From assembly GCA_041390105.1 (NCBI GenBank), contig JAWKQO010000002.1, positions 434,001 through 498,000 on the forward strand: a stretch of 64,000 nucleotides of DNA, given 5' to 3'. The translations under genes and the position numbers were made by a program. Source of the DNA: Gemmatimonadota bacterium (GTDB lineage: Bacteria; Gemmatimonadota; Gemmatimonadetes; Longimicrobiales; Gaopeijiaceae). Shown in pieces: positions 63,881 to 64,000 of this stretch; the stretch's first letter is position 1, and each line of letters opens with the position of its first letter. Below the pieces are notes generated by a model. The model did no database searches. It was not told where the DNA came from and saw only the letters and a program-made list of their open reading frames with translations.

Positions 63881-64000
63881 TCAGCCCGCGCGCCGCAGTG
63901 CATTCAATACGGGCGGGACGAACGCGTCCAGGTCGAGGTCTCCGGTCCCCGCGTTGCGCAGCTGGGCGACCCAGCGACCGGCGCCGATCAGGCGAACCCC
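63881..64000 (-). CDS. C-terminal end of a minus-strand gene, cut by the right edge
   Basis: Only 39 codons and the stop are visible, reading RLIGAGRWVAQLRNAGTGD then LDLDAFVPPVLNALRRAG. The segment looks like real coding sequence (continuous frame, GC-rich third positions) but is too short to name a family. Confidence 0.5.
   Translation of the reverse strand, partial: GVRLIGAGRWVAQLRNAGTGDLDLDAFVPPVLNALRRAG

Overview
The window is strongly GC-rich DNA, about two thirds G+C by eye, with many ATG and GTG starts, dense gene packing and many secreted or lipoprotein products. A SusC/SusD-type outer-membrane pair, several class C beta-lactamase-like hydrolases, Tat-exported enzymes, multiheme cytochromes and lasso-type RiPP leaders together suggest a Gemmatimonadota-like diderm. 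That assignment is inferred from gene content; there is no rRNA here to confirm it.

Left part (1-13.9 kb): a tightly overlapped operon trpE(partial)-trpG-trpD-trpC-trpF-trpB-trpA, then a DAHP synthase, a lipoprotein endonuclease/exonuclease/phosphatase-fold protein and a geranylgeranyl-reductase-family flavoprotein. A SusC-like TonB receptor and SusD-like lipoprotein follow, closed by a strong terminator. At 14-19 kb are a di-heme oxidoreductase, a small lipoprotein, a plug-only TonB-receptor-like protein, an LTxxQ periplasmic protein and a secreted MetX-like alpha/beta hydrolase.

19.2-23.5 kb (minus strand) is a four-gene overlapping signalling operon: H-NOX heme sensor, PAS histidine kinase, REC-HDOD regulator and REC-degenerate-HD-GYP regulator. 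It looks like a nitric-oxide or redox signalling branch. DUF502 and DUF481-like envelope proteins, tRNA-Ile(GAT), a methyltransferase and a DUF222-HNH protein follow.

The most unusual content is RiPP-related. An orphan lasso-leader peptide gene lies at 28.2 kb. A minus-strand cluster at 55.6-60.9 kb encodes a lasso-cyclase-like asparagine synthetase homologue, a second peptide with a near-identical leader, a Tat-signal Cys-pair mini-protein, a PqqD-type recognition protein, an HPr-kinase-like protein, a family 2 glycosyltransferase and a polytopic membrane protein. No B2-type leader peptidase or ABC exporter is visible. An amidohydrolase and a serine hydrolase sit directly upstream, the amidohydrolase overlapping the cyclase gene.

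Between these lie an uncharacterised operon with an Ig-like domain (28.5-32.8 kb), a TetR/serine hydrolase pair with an obvious operator, katG, an FAD dehydrogenase overlapped by a metallo-beta-lactamase-fold gene, an ECF sigma/membrane/LTxxQ trio, an aspartic protease, a Tat-exported class V aminotransferase, a sulfatase with an atypical active-site motif, an octaheme cytochrome fused to helical repeats, and an M1 peptidase. The right edge cuts a minus-strand gene.
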